Below, piece after piece: positions 37,836 through 45,823 of a stretch of DNA of 64,000 bases. The notes beneath the pieces were generated by a model. That model was not told where the DNA came from. It saw only the letters and a program-made list of their open reading frames with translations, and made no database searches. Source of the stretch: an uncultured Ulvibacter sp. (lineage in GTDB: Bacteria; Bacteroidota; Bacteroidia; Flavobacteriales; Flavobacteriaceae). A program made the translations under genes and the position numbers. How positions within the stretch are numbered: the stretch's first letter is position 1; the number at the start of each line of letters is the position of its first letter. The stretch is taken from contig CALKCP010000015.1 of assembly GCA_938083445.1 (NCBI GenBank), forward strand, positions 124,001 to 188,000. Direction: 5' to 3'.

Positions 37836-37878
37836 TAAACGAAAAAGGTTGCCTTATAAAGACAACCTTTTTCGTTTA
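37836..37878 (-). terminator. Terminator downstream of gdhA
   Basis: A perfect 16-bp inverted repeat (core AAACGAAAAAGGTTG pairing with CAACCTTTTTCGTTT) with an 11-nt loop lies 18 nt after the gdhA stop. The T-run is built into the distal stem arm, as is common in flavobacterial terminators. Confidence 0.85.
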
Positions 37879-37896
37879 AAGTAATACGGTCATTTC

Positions 37897-39240
37897 TTAA
37901 ACGACACCCTGCGCCATCATTGCGTCAGCTATTTTTACAAAACCTGCAATATTTGCCCCTCTTACATAATCAACATAGCCATCCGCGTTTGTTCCATAGG
38001 CAACACAAGCAGCATGAATATCATTCATAATCGTGTATAATTTATCATCAACTTCCTTTGCAGTCCAACTCAAACGAAGTGAGTTTTGAGACATTTCTAA
38101 ACCCGAAGTTGCAACGCCGCCGGCATTTGAAGCTTTCCCTGGGGCAAATAATATTTTTGCTTCGTGGAACACCTCGATAGCATCGTTCGTAGAAGGCATA
38201 TTAGCACCTTCACTAACACAGATGCATCCATTCTTTACAAGCATCGCAGCTTCATCTCCATTTAACTCGTTTTGAGTAGCACATGGCAATGCAACATCAC
38301 AAGCAACGCCCCATGGCCTTTCACCTTCATTGTAGGTCGCGGATGGATATTTTGTTAGATATTCCTTAATTCGCCCGCGTCTCTCATTCTTAATCTCCAT
38401 TACAAAGGCTAACTTTTCGTCGTTTATTCCTTCTTCGTCATAAATATATCCTCCAGAATCCGACATCGTAATTACTTTACCGCCAAATTCGGTTGCTTTT
38501 TGAACAGCATATTGCGCCACATTTCCTGAACCAGAAACCGCAACACGCTTACCATTAAATCTATCGCCTTTTGTTTCAAGCATGTTTTTTGCAAAATAAA
38601 CAACCCCATACCCGGTTGCTTCAGGACGAATTAATGACCCGCCAAAAGAAAGACCTTTTCCAGTAAGCACGCCAGTAAATTCGTTTCTTAAACGCTTGTA
38701 CTGACCAAACATGAAGCCAATCTCTCTTCCTCCTACACCTATATCACCTGCAGGAACATCTGTATTTGGACCAATGTGTCTTGATAATTCTGTCATAAAA
38801 CTTTGACAAAATCGCATCACTTCTGCATCGCTCTTCCCTTTTGGGTTAAAGTCAGACCCTCCTTTACCACCTCCCATAGGAAGTGTCGTTAGGCTATTCT
38901 TAAATACCTGTTCAAAACCTAAGAATTTCAAAATACTGAGGTTTACTGATGGGTGAAACCTCAATCCACCTTTGTAAGGTCCAATAGCAGAGTTAAACTC
39001 TACGCGATAACCACGATTAACCTCAATCTCACCGCTATCATTTGTCCAAGCCACTCGAAACATAATAGTGCGCTCCGGTTCAACCATGCGCTCCAATAAC
39101 ATTTTGTCTTGGTATTTCTCGTTTTCCTCTATAAAAGGAATTACGGTTTCAGCTACTTCGGTTACAGCTTGAAGAAATTCAGGCTCGTTTGGATTCATTC
39201 TCTCAACTCTGGAAATGAACTCTTTAATACTTTGTTTCAT
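37897..39240 (-). CDS. gdhA: NADP-type glutamate dehydrogenase
   Basis: This 447-aa cytoplasmic enzyme interconverts 2-oxoglutarate plus ammonia and glutamate. It has the family-I hexameric pattern: GPYKGGLRFHPSVN (Lys90), the catalytic lysine in PMGGGKGGSDF (Lys126), DVPAGDIGVGGREIG, and the Rossmann motif VAVSGSGNVAQYA. The length of about 447 aa and the overall sequence suggest the biosynthetic NADP-dependent class. It is transcribed alone. A consensus promoter element lies 41 nt upstream and a perfect LacI-type palindrome sits between promoter and start codon, which suggests repression. Confidence 0.95.
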   Translation of the reverse strand: MKQSIKEFISRVERMNPNEPEFLQAVTEVAETVIPFIEENEKYQDKMLLERMVEPERTIMFRVAWTNDSGEIEVNRGYRVEFNSAIGPYKGGLRFHPSVNLSILKFLGFEQVFKNSLTTLPMGGGKGGSDFNPKGKSDAEVMRFCQSFMTELSRHIGPNTDVPAGDIGVGGREIGFMFGQYKRLRNEFTGVLTGKGLSFGGSLIRPEATGYGVVYFAKNMLETKGDRFNGKRVAVSGSGNVAQYAVQKATEFGGKVITMSDSGGYIYDEEGINDEKLAFVMEIKNERRGRIKEYLTKYPSATYNEGERPWGVACDVALPCATQNELNGDEAAMLVKNGCICVSEGANMPSTNDAIEVFHEAKILFAPGKASNAGGVATSGLEMSQNSLRLSWTAKEVDDKLYTIMNDIHAACVAYGTNADGYVDYVRGANIAGFVKIADAMMAQGVV

Positions 39241-39255
39241 TTAAAAATAATTTAT

Positions 39256-39269
39256 TGAAAACGTTTTCG
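39256..39269 (-). promoter_or_regulatory. LacI-type operator-like palindrome before gdhA
   Basis: GAAAACGTTTTC (39257-39268) is a perfect 12-bp palindrome. The surrounding 14-mer TGAAAACGTTTTCG differs at two positions from the operator shared by 5248, 10336 and 47654. It lies 15 nt before the gdhA ATG, just downstream of the promoter element, a classic position for a repressor. Confidence 0.65.
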
Positions 39270-39281
39270 TTAATTAAAATG

Positions 39282-39289
39282 CAAATATA
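39282..39289 (-). promoter_or_regulatory. Putative gdhA promoter -7 element
   Basis: The minus strand reads TATATTTG, a full TAnnTTTG match, placing the transcript start close to the palindrome. Confidence 0.55.
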
Positions 39290-39374
39290 TGTTTTTATGT
39301 AAAATATACCCTGACTATCATTGGAGAAATAACGGAAAACCCTTGTTTAAATTTCCCTCTCTAATATGTTTTTA

Positions 39375-39382
39375 TATATTTG
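39375..39382 (+). promoter_or_regulatory. Putative -7 element for the following outer-membrane protein gene
   Basis: TATATTTG is a full TAnnTTTG match 28 nt before the ATG at 39411. Confidence 0.55.
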
Positions 39383-39410
39383 CCGGGTCTCAATTTAAAC
39401 CTCATTTATT

Positions 39411-40217
39411 ATGAATACCAGAATCTTAATGTTGGTATTTTTCTTTCTTATTTTCCCAAAGCAGGATGTCTATGGTCAGCTCGGGATTTCAAATGAAGTT
39501 GGGATATTAACGGGGCCTGTTGCATTTTATTCGGATTACGGCGTTCGTAATGATTTTGAAACGAATTCAGGAAATGTTGGATTTGGAATTGGAATAATGC
39601 ATTACATTAATTTCTCATACAGAGCAGATTGTAACTGCTATTCTGCTGCTAAATACTGGAACGACCATTTTAAAGTAAGAACCGAATTAGACTTCCACAA
39701 AACGAATTTACAGCATATTGGCAGATATGTAGATCCAAGTCGCACCAACGAAGCGGCATATCAATTACGGGGGATGAAGGGCTCGTCAACCGTTTTTGAA
39801 GTGGGGTCTCAGCTCGAATATTTTCCTTTTAGTATTCGTGATTTTATGGCTAACGCCTACAAAATAGCTCCTTTTATTAGTGCAGGCGTGCATTGGGTAA
39901 GTTTCGATCCTGAAGCGTCTACTGATTTTGGTACTGGAGACATTGAGAGTCCGGTGAACGTCCCAGATAAATATATCGGGGCCTTTCAACAGGAGCCAGG
40001 CACTACCTGGGCCTTTGTAACTAGTGTAGGAGCTCGTTTCAAACTCGGTCAACGAAGTGACATTATGCTCGATGCCCGATGGCAGTATTATTTTTCTAAT
40101 TGGGTGGACGGATTGAACCCTAGTTTCGAGGCCAACAACATCGTTGAAGTTCCCGAAAATTTGGCCAACGATTGGATCTTTTGGATGAACCTTGGGTATA
40201 TCTACTATTTAAACTAA
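39411..40217 (+). CDS. Conserved flavobacterial outer-membrane-type protein
   Basis: This 268-aa protein has a signal peptide ending near VYGQ (22-23) followed by alternating short strands rich in Gly, Tyr and Phe (GILTGPVAFYSDYGVRND, FKVRTELDFHK, IMLDARWQYYFSN) and a terminal strand ending in YIYYLN. This looks like a small outer-membrane beta-barrel. I believe it belongs to a family restricted to Flavobacteriia that is annotated after THC0290_0291, but I cannot verify that here. No enzymatic motif is visible. It has its own promoter. Confidence 0.65.
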   Translation: MNTRILMLVFFFLIFPKQDVYGQLGISNEVGILTGPVAFYSDYGVRNDFETNSGNVGFGIGIMHYINFSYRADCNCYSAAKYWNDHFKVRTELDFHKTNLQHIGRYVDPSRTNEAAYQLRGMKGSSTVFEVGSQLEYFPFSIRDFMANAYKIAPFISAGVHWVSFDPEASTDFGTGDIESPVNVPDKYIGAFQQEPGTTWAFVTSVGARFKLGQRSDIMLDARWQYYFSNWVDGLNPSFEANNIVEVPENLANDWIFWMNLGYIYYLN

Positions 40218-40441
40218 GGATCCCGAAAAACAGTATTTTTCATAAGTTTATTATCCAACAGTCTCTTAAAATTCTTTTTTTTCAGAAACCTTCGTTGTTT
40301 CCTAAATTGTTGGGTTCGAGTCCTAGATTCATTTAAGCCAACTTTATACCGCGGTTTAGCAATAAATTTCAAGGAGCTTTGTTTTAAAAAGAAAAGCAGC
40401 TGTTTAAACTATTATTATTAAATCTTACTTATTTTTAACGA

Positions 40442-41209
40442 ATGAAAATTCAGAAGGCCTTTATTTTAGTCTTATTTTTTTCGATGGCGGCCTGCAAAAA
40501 TGAGCCTCTTGTGCGTTTTTCTGCGGAAAGTTTTACAGAGGAGGCTTTTACTATTTGCGCAACGGTAAGCTGCCCTGCAATCACCATAAATTACATAAAG
40601 GCCTCAGGGGACAAAGACATATCAAATAAGATAAACTCAGAAATAATACGCTATATTACTGACGCACTCTATATTGGTGAAGATCCTATTTCCACTTCAA
40701 AACCTATAAAGAAAGCTGCTTCAGACTTTATTAAGGTTGCACGGTTACACGCGGCTGATTTCCCTGATATGTCTGCAGAATATTTTGTAGAAATTAATAT
40801 TTCAGTATTGTATTGTTCCACAGAATTAGTGTCCATCGAAATGAAACAGTATTCTTATACAGGAGGTGCTCATGGCAATGGGAATACATTTTTTTTGAAT
40901 ATAAACCCTCAAACTGGAATTGAAATCCCAATGGAAGATTTATTTAGCAAGAGGCCTGAGTTTACGAACTTTGCGGAGAGTAAATTTCGAGAGGCTAACA
41001 ATATTATGGCATATGAATCCATTAATTCAACCGGTTTTTGGTTTGAAAACGATCGCTTTTATTTACCTGAATCCATTGGATTATCCAAAACGAATCTACT
41101 ACTTATCTATAACCAATATGAAATTGCAAGCTATGCGGAAGGTCCTGTAGCGCTTAAAATACCTTTGGAAGAGCTGAAAGAATATTTAAATTTTAACATG
41201 CTTCCCTAG
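40442..41209 (+). CDS. DUF4163/DUF3298 domain lipoprotein
   Basis: This 255-aa lipoprotein has a lipobox at SMAAC (Cys18). The first part (about 45-130) resembles a DUF4163 (PdaC-like) domain, and the second part (about 150-250) a DUF3298 domain with SYTGGAHGNGNTFFLNINPQTG and a final IPLEELKEYL. RsiV-type and PdaC-type proteins with this pair are envelope proteins, some of which bind lysozyme or peptidoglycan. No transmembrane segment or anti-sigma region is present here. The gene is monocistronic or loosely linked to the next gene, which starts 43 nt downstream. Confidence 0.75.
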   Translation: MKIQKAFILVLFFSMAACKNEPLVRFSAESFTEEAFTICATVSCPAITINYIKASGDKDISNKINSEIIRYITDALYIGEDPISTSKPIKKAASDFIKVARLHAADFPDMSAEYFVEINISVLYCSTELVSIEMKQYSYTGGAHGNGNTFFLNINPQTGIEIPMEDLFSKRPEFTNFAESKFREANNIMAYESINSTGFWFENDRFYLPESIGLSKTNLLLIYNQYEIASYAEGPVALKIPLEELKEYLNFNMLP

Positions 41210-41252
41210 TCAAATCGATTCATGAATAATCTGCTAATCCGAAAAAACAAAC

Positions 41253-41606
41253 ATGGAAAAAGGCTACCATTTAAGCACTTGTGATACGTGCAAAAGAATT
41301 ATTAGAGATATTGAAATCCCATCATCCTTTGCAATGCAAGACATTAAAAAAAATGAAGTCACAGCAGAGCAATTAGAACAAATGCATGCCTTATCGGGCA
41401 GTTACGAAGCGCTTTTTAGTAAAAGAGCGAAATTGTACAAAGAGCGAAATTTAAAAGATGAAAAACTATTAGAGCGAGATTTTAAAAGTCTAATTCTCGA
41501 ACACTATACTTTTTTAAAGCGACCCGTGTTCATACATAATAAAGAGATTTTTATTGGCAATAGTAAAAAAACAGTTGAAGCTGCTAGAAACTCGATCAAA
41601 AGCTAG
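41253..41606 (+). CDS. ArsC/Spx-like thioredoxin-fold protein
   Basis: This 117-aa cytoplasmic protein has a CxxC motif in STCDTCKR (Cys10, Cys13) at the start and the ArsC-family order of elements: a mid-region LFSKRAKLYKE and a late FLKRPVFIHNKEIFIG (the cis-Pro-like RPV/F segment). It belongs to the arsenate reductase/YffB-type family. No arsenic-resistance gene lies nearby, so a general thiol or uncharacterised role is more likely than arsenate reduction. It is followed after 3 nt by an EamA permease and is probably co-transcribed with it. Confidence 0.8.
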   Translation: MEKGYHLSTCDTCKRIIRDIEIPSSFAMQDIKKNEVTAEQLEQMHALSGSYEALFSKRAKLYKERNLKDEKLLERDFKSLILEHYTFLKRPVFIHNKEIFIGNSKKTVEAARNSIKS

Positions 41607-41609
41607 GCA

Positions 41610-42500
41610 ATGAACAATCGCATACTTGCTTTACTTGCTACAACAACTGCGAGTGCTATTTATGGTGTGAATCACACCATTGCTAAGGGATTAATGCCAG
41701 ATGTGATTGGGGCGTATGGTTTTATTTTACTCCGTGTTTTAGGGGCTGCCATTATTTTCTGGCTCATTAGCATTTTTTACCCCTCTGAAAAAATTGACAA
41801 AAAAGACTGGCTTCGAATGATAGGATGTGCCTTCATGGGTATGGCTATTAATATGCTTGCCTTTTTTAAGGGATTAAGTCTTTCTACTCCTATAAACAGT
41901 TCGGTCGTTATTACCTTAGTTCCTGTTTTACTACTTCTGCTCTCTGCTTTTTTTTTAAAAGAGCGAATCACTAAAATAAAGTCAATCGGTATCGGACTTG
42001 GTTTGATAGGGGCCTTGATTTTAATTCTTTTTGGTGTCAAAACCCAAATCAATGCACCTAATATCCCTCTAGGAAATATACTCTTTATAGTAAATGCCAT
42101 CGCCTATTCTGTCTATTTAATAATGGTAAAACCCCTAGTCATTAAATACAGCTCAATTACGTTAATGAAGTTCTTTTTCCTTTTTGCAATTCTAATAAAC
42201 CTTCCTGTCGGAATTACACAGTTTGTGGAAGTTGACTGGATGCAGTTGTCGTTCGATTCTATTTGGAAACTTGCTTTTGTTGTAATCGCGACTACAGTAT
42301 TTACCTACTTATTTAATATTTATGCGCTAAAGCAGCTAAGCCCTTCTACGATTGGGGCTTTTATCTATTTACAACCACTAATCGCCACTGGTTTTGCTAT
42401 ATTCGTCGGTGCAGATCAATTGAGCACGCTTAGGATTGCAGCTGCCCTATTGATATTTTTAGGCGTTTTTCTTTCAACACGTACATCTAAATCTTTATAG
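41610..42500 (+). CDS. EamA/DMT-family permease
   Basis: This 296-aa inner-membrane protein has about ten hydrophobic segments in two EamA repeats (about 5-140 and 150-290). It has SAIYGVNHTIAKGLMP in helix 1, the charged LKERITKIKSIGIGLGLIG at the end of the first repeat, and the corresponding ALKQLSPSTIGAFIYLQP and QLSTLRIAAALLIFLGVFL in the second. Such permeases export or import small metabolites such as amino acids or nucleotide sugars. Nothing nearby shows which. Confidence 0.88.
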   Translation: MNNRILALLATTTASAIYGVNHTIAKGLMPDVIGAYGFILLRVLGAAIIFWLISIFYPSEKIDKKDWLRMIGCAFMGMAINMLAFFKGLSLSTPINSSVVITLVPVLLLLLSAFFLKERITKIKSIGIGLGLIGALILILFGVKTQINAPNIPLGNILFIVNAIAYSVYLIMVKPLVIKYSSITLMKFFFLFAILINLPVGITQFVEVDWMQLSFDSIWKLAFVVIATTVFTYLFNIYALKQLSPSTIGAFIYLQPLIATGFAIFVGADQLSTLRIAAALLIFLGVFLSTRTSKSL

Positions 42501-42694
42501 GATGGTGCGCTTAAGGGAATGCAAATTTTGAAGACATCCAATTGCCGAAATCATCTCTGTATAGGTGAAGGGGTAGACGCATGACTCCTATAATCTCGTA
42601 AGAAACGAATACGTAAATTTCGATCTGCAACGGCTCCCGTCTTTTTATTTCAAACTCTTTACGTCAATGGTCAAAAATCTTTGGGAATTTAAAT

Positions 42695-42702
42695 TACTTT
42701 TG
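42695..42702 (+). promoter_or_regulatory. Putative -7 element for the YheT-azurin transcript
   Basis: TACTTTTG is a full TAnnTTTG match, 53 nt before the ATG at 42756. The rest of 42501-42755 shows no gene or clear hairpin. Confidence 0.45.
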
Positions 42703-42755
42703 CCACAACAACGTCACAATTTTCCTGTGACTTTTCGGAAACACTAAGCCCAGCA

Positions 42756-43715
42756 ATGCCGCTATTAAAAAGCCAACATAAGCCAACATTTCTTTTCAAA
42801 CACGGGCATTTTTCTACGATTTACTCGGCGAAATTTCGCCCAATACCCGGGCTAATGCAGGAAAGAGAACGCGTAGCACTATCGGATGGAGACTTTATAG
42901 ATGTTGACTGGTCCTTTTCAAAAAGAAAAACGCGACGTGTAGCGATTCTTTTGCATGGTTTAGAGGGAAACGCCCAACGCGTTTATATCGTAGGTCAAGC
43001 CAAGCAATTAGTTTTAAATAATTGGGATGTAGCTGCCATGAACCATCGAGGTTGTAGCGGAGAAGACAACCTACTATATGAATCATATAATTCCGGAAGA
43101 ACCGATGATTTAGCATCACTTGTAGCGTTTATTCTGAAAAAAGGACAGTACGATGAAATTTCACTTATTGGTTTCAGCTTGGGAGGAAATTTGGTGCTAA
43201 AATATTTAGGAGAACGCGAGGTTCTTCCAAAGGAAATAAAAAAAGGCGTCGCAATTTCCGCTCCCTTAAACCTAAAGGGCTCGCTAAAAGCCCTTTCCAA
43301 AGCAGAAAACATGCTTTATAACAAGGTGTTCGTGCATGATTTGAAAAAAAAATACAAAAGAAAAATGCCTTATTTTCCTGATAAAATGAACATTGAGACC
43401 TATCAAAAAATCAAAACGCTATTCGATTTTGACAATTTATATACTGCTCCAGCACATGGCTTTATTGACGCTATTGACTATTACGAGAAGAGTAGTAGTA
43501 TTCAGTTTCTTGAAAACATCAAAGTCCCAGTATTGATTTTGAGCGCAAAAAATGATAGTTTTCTTTCTAAAGAGTGTTATCCAATAGCACTTGCTTCTCA
43601 ATTAAAAAACATTTATCTTGAGGTTCCAAATTACGGAGGCCATGTGGGTTTTCACAAAACAAATAAGGAGCAATACAGTGAGCTTAGAGCTGTAGATTTT
43701 TTAACCAATAAATAA
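42756..43715 (+). CDS. YheT-family alpha/beta hydrolase
   Basis: This 319-aa hydrolase of the YheT/ABHD1-3 family has the N-terminal block FLFKHGHFSTIYSAKFR, the oxyanion-hole strand ILLHGLEGNAQRVY, the nucleophile elbow GFSLGGN (Ser in GFSLGG), a late aspartate in VLILSAKNDSFL, and the catalytic histidine in YGGHVGFH. It is an esterase or lipase-like enzyme of unknown natural substrate. The azurin gene starts 8 nt downstream and is probably on the same transcript. Confidence 0.9.
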   Translation: MPLLKSQHKPTFLFKHGHFSTIYSAKFRPIPGLMQERERVALSDGDFIDVDWSFSKRKTRRVAILLHGLEGNAQRVYIVGQAKQLVLNNWDVAAMNHRGCSGEDNLLYESYNSGRTDDLASLVAFILKKGQYDEISLIGFSLGGNLVLKYLGEREVLPKEIKKGVAISAPLNLKGSLKALSKAENMLYNKVFVHDLKKKYKRKMPYFPDKMNIETYQKIKTLFDFDNLYTAPAHGFIDAIDYYEKSSSIQFLENIKVPVLILSAKNDSFLSKECYPIALASQLKNIYLEVPNYGGHVGFHKTNKEQYSELRAVDFLTNK

Positions 43716-43723
43716 TAGTTGCA

Positions 43724-44233
43724 ATGAATTTAATTAAATATGTTGTCATATTTACCAGTTTTATTTTTCTAGTAAATTGTGGAGAAACAGAGAAAAAAGA
43801 CGATAAAAAAAGGGTAACGATTGGTGCTTCAAAGGAGGTCAAGAAAGAAGACTCTAAGACTGTAACTATTGGACTTACAGGCAATGATATGATGCAATTC
43901 AACACCAAGGAGCTAAAAGTAAAGGCGGGTGTAGAAGTAACACTTACCTTGCGTCACACTGGTAAAATGGATTTGAAAGTGATGGGGCACAACTTTGTAC
44001 TCTTAAAGTCCGGTGTTGAAATACCCTCTTTTTCATTAGAAGCTGCCAATGCAGGGGGGGCTGAAGATTGGATCCCTAATAACGGTAAAGATGTTATCGC
44101 ACACACAAAAATGCTTGGTGGAGGCCAATCTACTTCTGTTACTTTTACAGCACCATCAGCAGGAACCTATGATTTTATATGCAGTTTCCCAGGGCATTCG
44201 GGGATTATGAAAGGGAAATTTATCGTAGAATAG
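43724..44233 (+). CDS. Azurin-like blue copper lipoprotein
   Basis: This 169-aa lipoprotein has a lipobox at LVNC (Cys19), a charged linker (about 21-45) and an azurin domain. All type-1 copper ligands are visible: His89 in MGHNFVL, then Cys153, His158 and Met162 in CSFPGHSGIM. It is an envelope-anchored one-electron carrier. It converges with a gene of the GMC-oxidoreductase arm 3 nt away, so it could accept electrons from that dehydrogenase. However, it belongs to the yheT transcript, so the link is inference. Confidence 0.93.
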   Translation: MNLIKYVVIFTSFIFLVNCGETEKKDDKKRVTIGASKEVKKEDSKTVTIGLTGNDMMQFNTKELKVKAGVEVTLTLRHTGKMDLKVMGHNFVLLKSGVEIPSFSLEAANAGGAEDWIPNNGKDVIAHTKMLGGGQSTSVTFTAPSAGTYDFICSFPGHSGIMKGKFIVE

Positions 44234-44236
44234 GGT

Positions 44237-45169
44237 TCACCTAAAAGCATCGACTTCTTTATAGGCAGAAATAACACGTTGTTCTCCTTCTTTTCCCTCA
44301 TTAGAATTCCCATGCTCCATCCCAAGAATTCCTTTATAACCGCGACCGTGGATATATTTAAATACGTTTTTATAATTTATTTCTCCCGTGGTCGGCTCAT
44401 TCCTGCCAGGGTTATCTCCGATCTGGAAATATGCAATTTCATCCCAGCAAGTCTCGATATTTGGGATTAAGTTCCCCTCTTGGACCTGTTGATGATAGAT
44501 ATCAAACAGTATTTTGCACGAAGGGCTATCTACGGCCTTACAAATTTGATAGGCCTGAGGCGATTCGGATAAAAATAGGCCCGGATGGTTTCTAAAATTT
44601 AGAGGCTCCAACACCATCGTCAAATTATGTGGCTCTAAGAGCTCACATGCTCTCTTTAGTGCTTCAATAACATTGGCTGTTTGATACGCTTTATTTAATC
44701 GCAAATCAACATGGCCAGGAACCACAGTCATCCATTTTGCATTCACCCGCTTCGCAACTTCTATCGAATCCTTTATATCTTTTAAAAACTCCGCTCTCCA
44801 CGCTTCCTTTCCGCTTGCTAAGTTCGGCTCCTTCCAATAAATTTTATGCGCTACAAAAACCCCCATTTCTAGGCCGCGTTTTTCCATAACATTGGCCATT
44901 TTTTTTTGCAACTCCAACGAACGATCTCGCATCTCGTTATCCTCAAATGATGTAAACCCTTGGTCTGCCATAAACTCGAGCTGAGCGAGGATTGAATCAC
45001 CCGCGAGCGCCTTAAACATCCCCTCATGCGGCGCGTATTTAAGGTTAAACTGGTACTTGTCGTTCGTTAGGGCTGGTGTTTTAAATACCTCAGCGGCCAG
45101 CGCGGCCCCGCCAAACGGCAAAAGGGAGCCTGTTACAGCTCCCTTTTTTATAAATTGTCTTCGTTTCAT
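44237..45169 (-). CDS. Hydroxypyruvate isomerase-like sugar isomerase with Tat signal
   Basis: This 310-aa TIM-barrel protein (AP-endonuclease-2/xylose-isomerase-like family) closely resembles hydroxypyruvate isomerases in its C-terminal half: LEPLNFRNHPGLFL, ILFDIYHQQVQEGNL, FQIGDNPGRNEPTTGEINY and GMEHGNS, which supply metal-binding Glu, Asp and His. A twin-arginine signal (MKRRQFIKKGAVTGSLLPFGG, Arg3-Arg4) sends it to the periplasm, which is not usual for true Hyi. It follows the small subunit gene by 12 nt in the GMC operon. It probably isomerises or epimerises an oxidised sugar. Confidence 0.85.
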   Translation of the reverse strand: MKRRQFIKKGAVTGSLLPFGGAALAAEVFKTPALTNDKYQFNLKYAPHEGMFKALAGDSILAQLEFMADQGFTSFEDNEMRDRSLELQKKMANVMEKRGLEMGVFVAHKIYWKEPNLASGKEAWRAEFLKDIKDSIEVAKRVNAKWMTVVPGHVDLRLNKAYQTANVIEALKRACELLEPHNLTMVLEPLNFRNHPGLFLSESPQAYQICKAVDSPSCKILFDIYHQQVQEGNLIPNIETCWDEIAYFQIGDNPGRNEPTTGEINYKNVFKYIHGRGYKGILGMEHGNSNEGKEGEQRVISAYKEVDAFR

Positions 45170-45181
45170 AGGTCTTTCGTC

Positions 45182-45823
45182 TTATAGTGACATCACTTTT
45201 CCGTTACCTGCCTCACTTAATGGAACACATCCCTTTTGTTGCCCTGGAACAGGGTCGTACCAAAGAACATTCTCTCCAATTTCCTCGCTTGTCTTCCATC
45301 CCCAGATTGTCATACTTCGAATGTTTGAAAGCAAACTATAAACACCCGCATCCATATCAGGCCGTACAGTTGGGTCCTTGTCAAAAGCAATATAAAATTC
45401 AGCCATTTTCTCATCATAGGCTTTTTGCTGATCTTTACTTGTTTTTAAATATGTTGCTAGTAATTGATCAAAATCTTCAGCCTTCCCTTCGTCAAGTTCT
45501 TTGTCAAAAGTATTTCTAAATTTTTCAGCTAATAAATTAAACCCAATTTTCACCTGTTGTTGCTGTTCTTCAAGAATAACGCTATTCCAATAACTATCTA
45601 TAAAAACATGAACTCCAACATCTACGGCACCTGGGACCATAGTATCGCTCGGAATTATTAAATCTACAATGCGACGCAGCGCATGCCCTTCTGCCTTCGG
45701 TACAAATAACGGACTAAATTCTACTTCACTCGTACAACTTTGAAGCAGACTCATAATAGTTGGTGTCACTACTAAAAACCCAGCTCCTAAACCTAAATTC
45801 TTTATTGCTTGTCTTCTATCCAT
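45182..45823 (-). CDS. Gluconate 2-dehydrogenase subunit 3 family protein
   Basis: This 213-aa protein has a Tat signal (MDRRQAIKNLGLGAGFL, Arg3-Arg4) that runs into a lipobox-like LLQSC (Cys30). The mature part has the family pattern LRRIVDLIIPSDTMVPGAVDVGVH (in conserved pieces) and a late tryptophan-rich NIRSMTIWGWKTSEE. Such small subunits are required for folding and co-export of GMC-type flavoprotein dehydrogenases through Tat. Its start codon overlaps the stop of the GMC gene (TAATG), confirming a coupled pair. Confidence 0.9.
   Translation of the reverse strand: MDRRQAIKNLGLGAGFLVVTPTIMSLLQSCTSEVEFSPLFVPKAEGHALRRIVDLIIPSDTMVPGAVDVGVHVFIDSYWNSVILEEQQQQVKIGFNLLAEKFRNTFDKELDEGKAEDFDQLLATYLKTSKDQQKAYDEKMAEFYIAFDKDPTVRPDMDAGVYSLLSNIRSMTIWGWKTSEEIGENVLWYDPVPGQQKGCVPLSEAGNGKVMSL

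Noticed and set aside
40305-40335. tRNA T-arm-like string (GGTTCGAGTCC) before the DUF4163/3298 gene
   Set aside because: The flanking stems pair poorly, and no anticodon or D arm and no acceptor stem can be built around it. At most it is a remnant.
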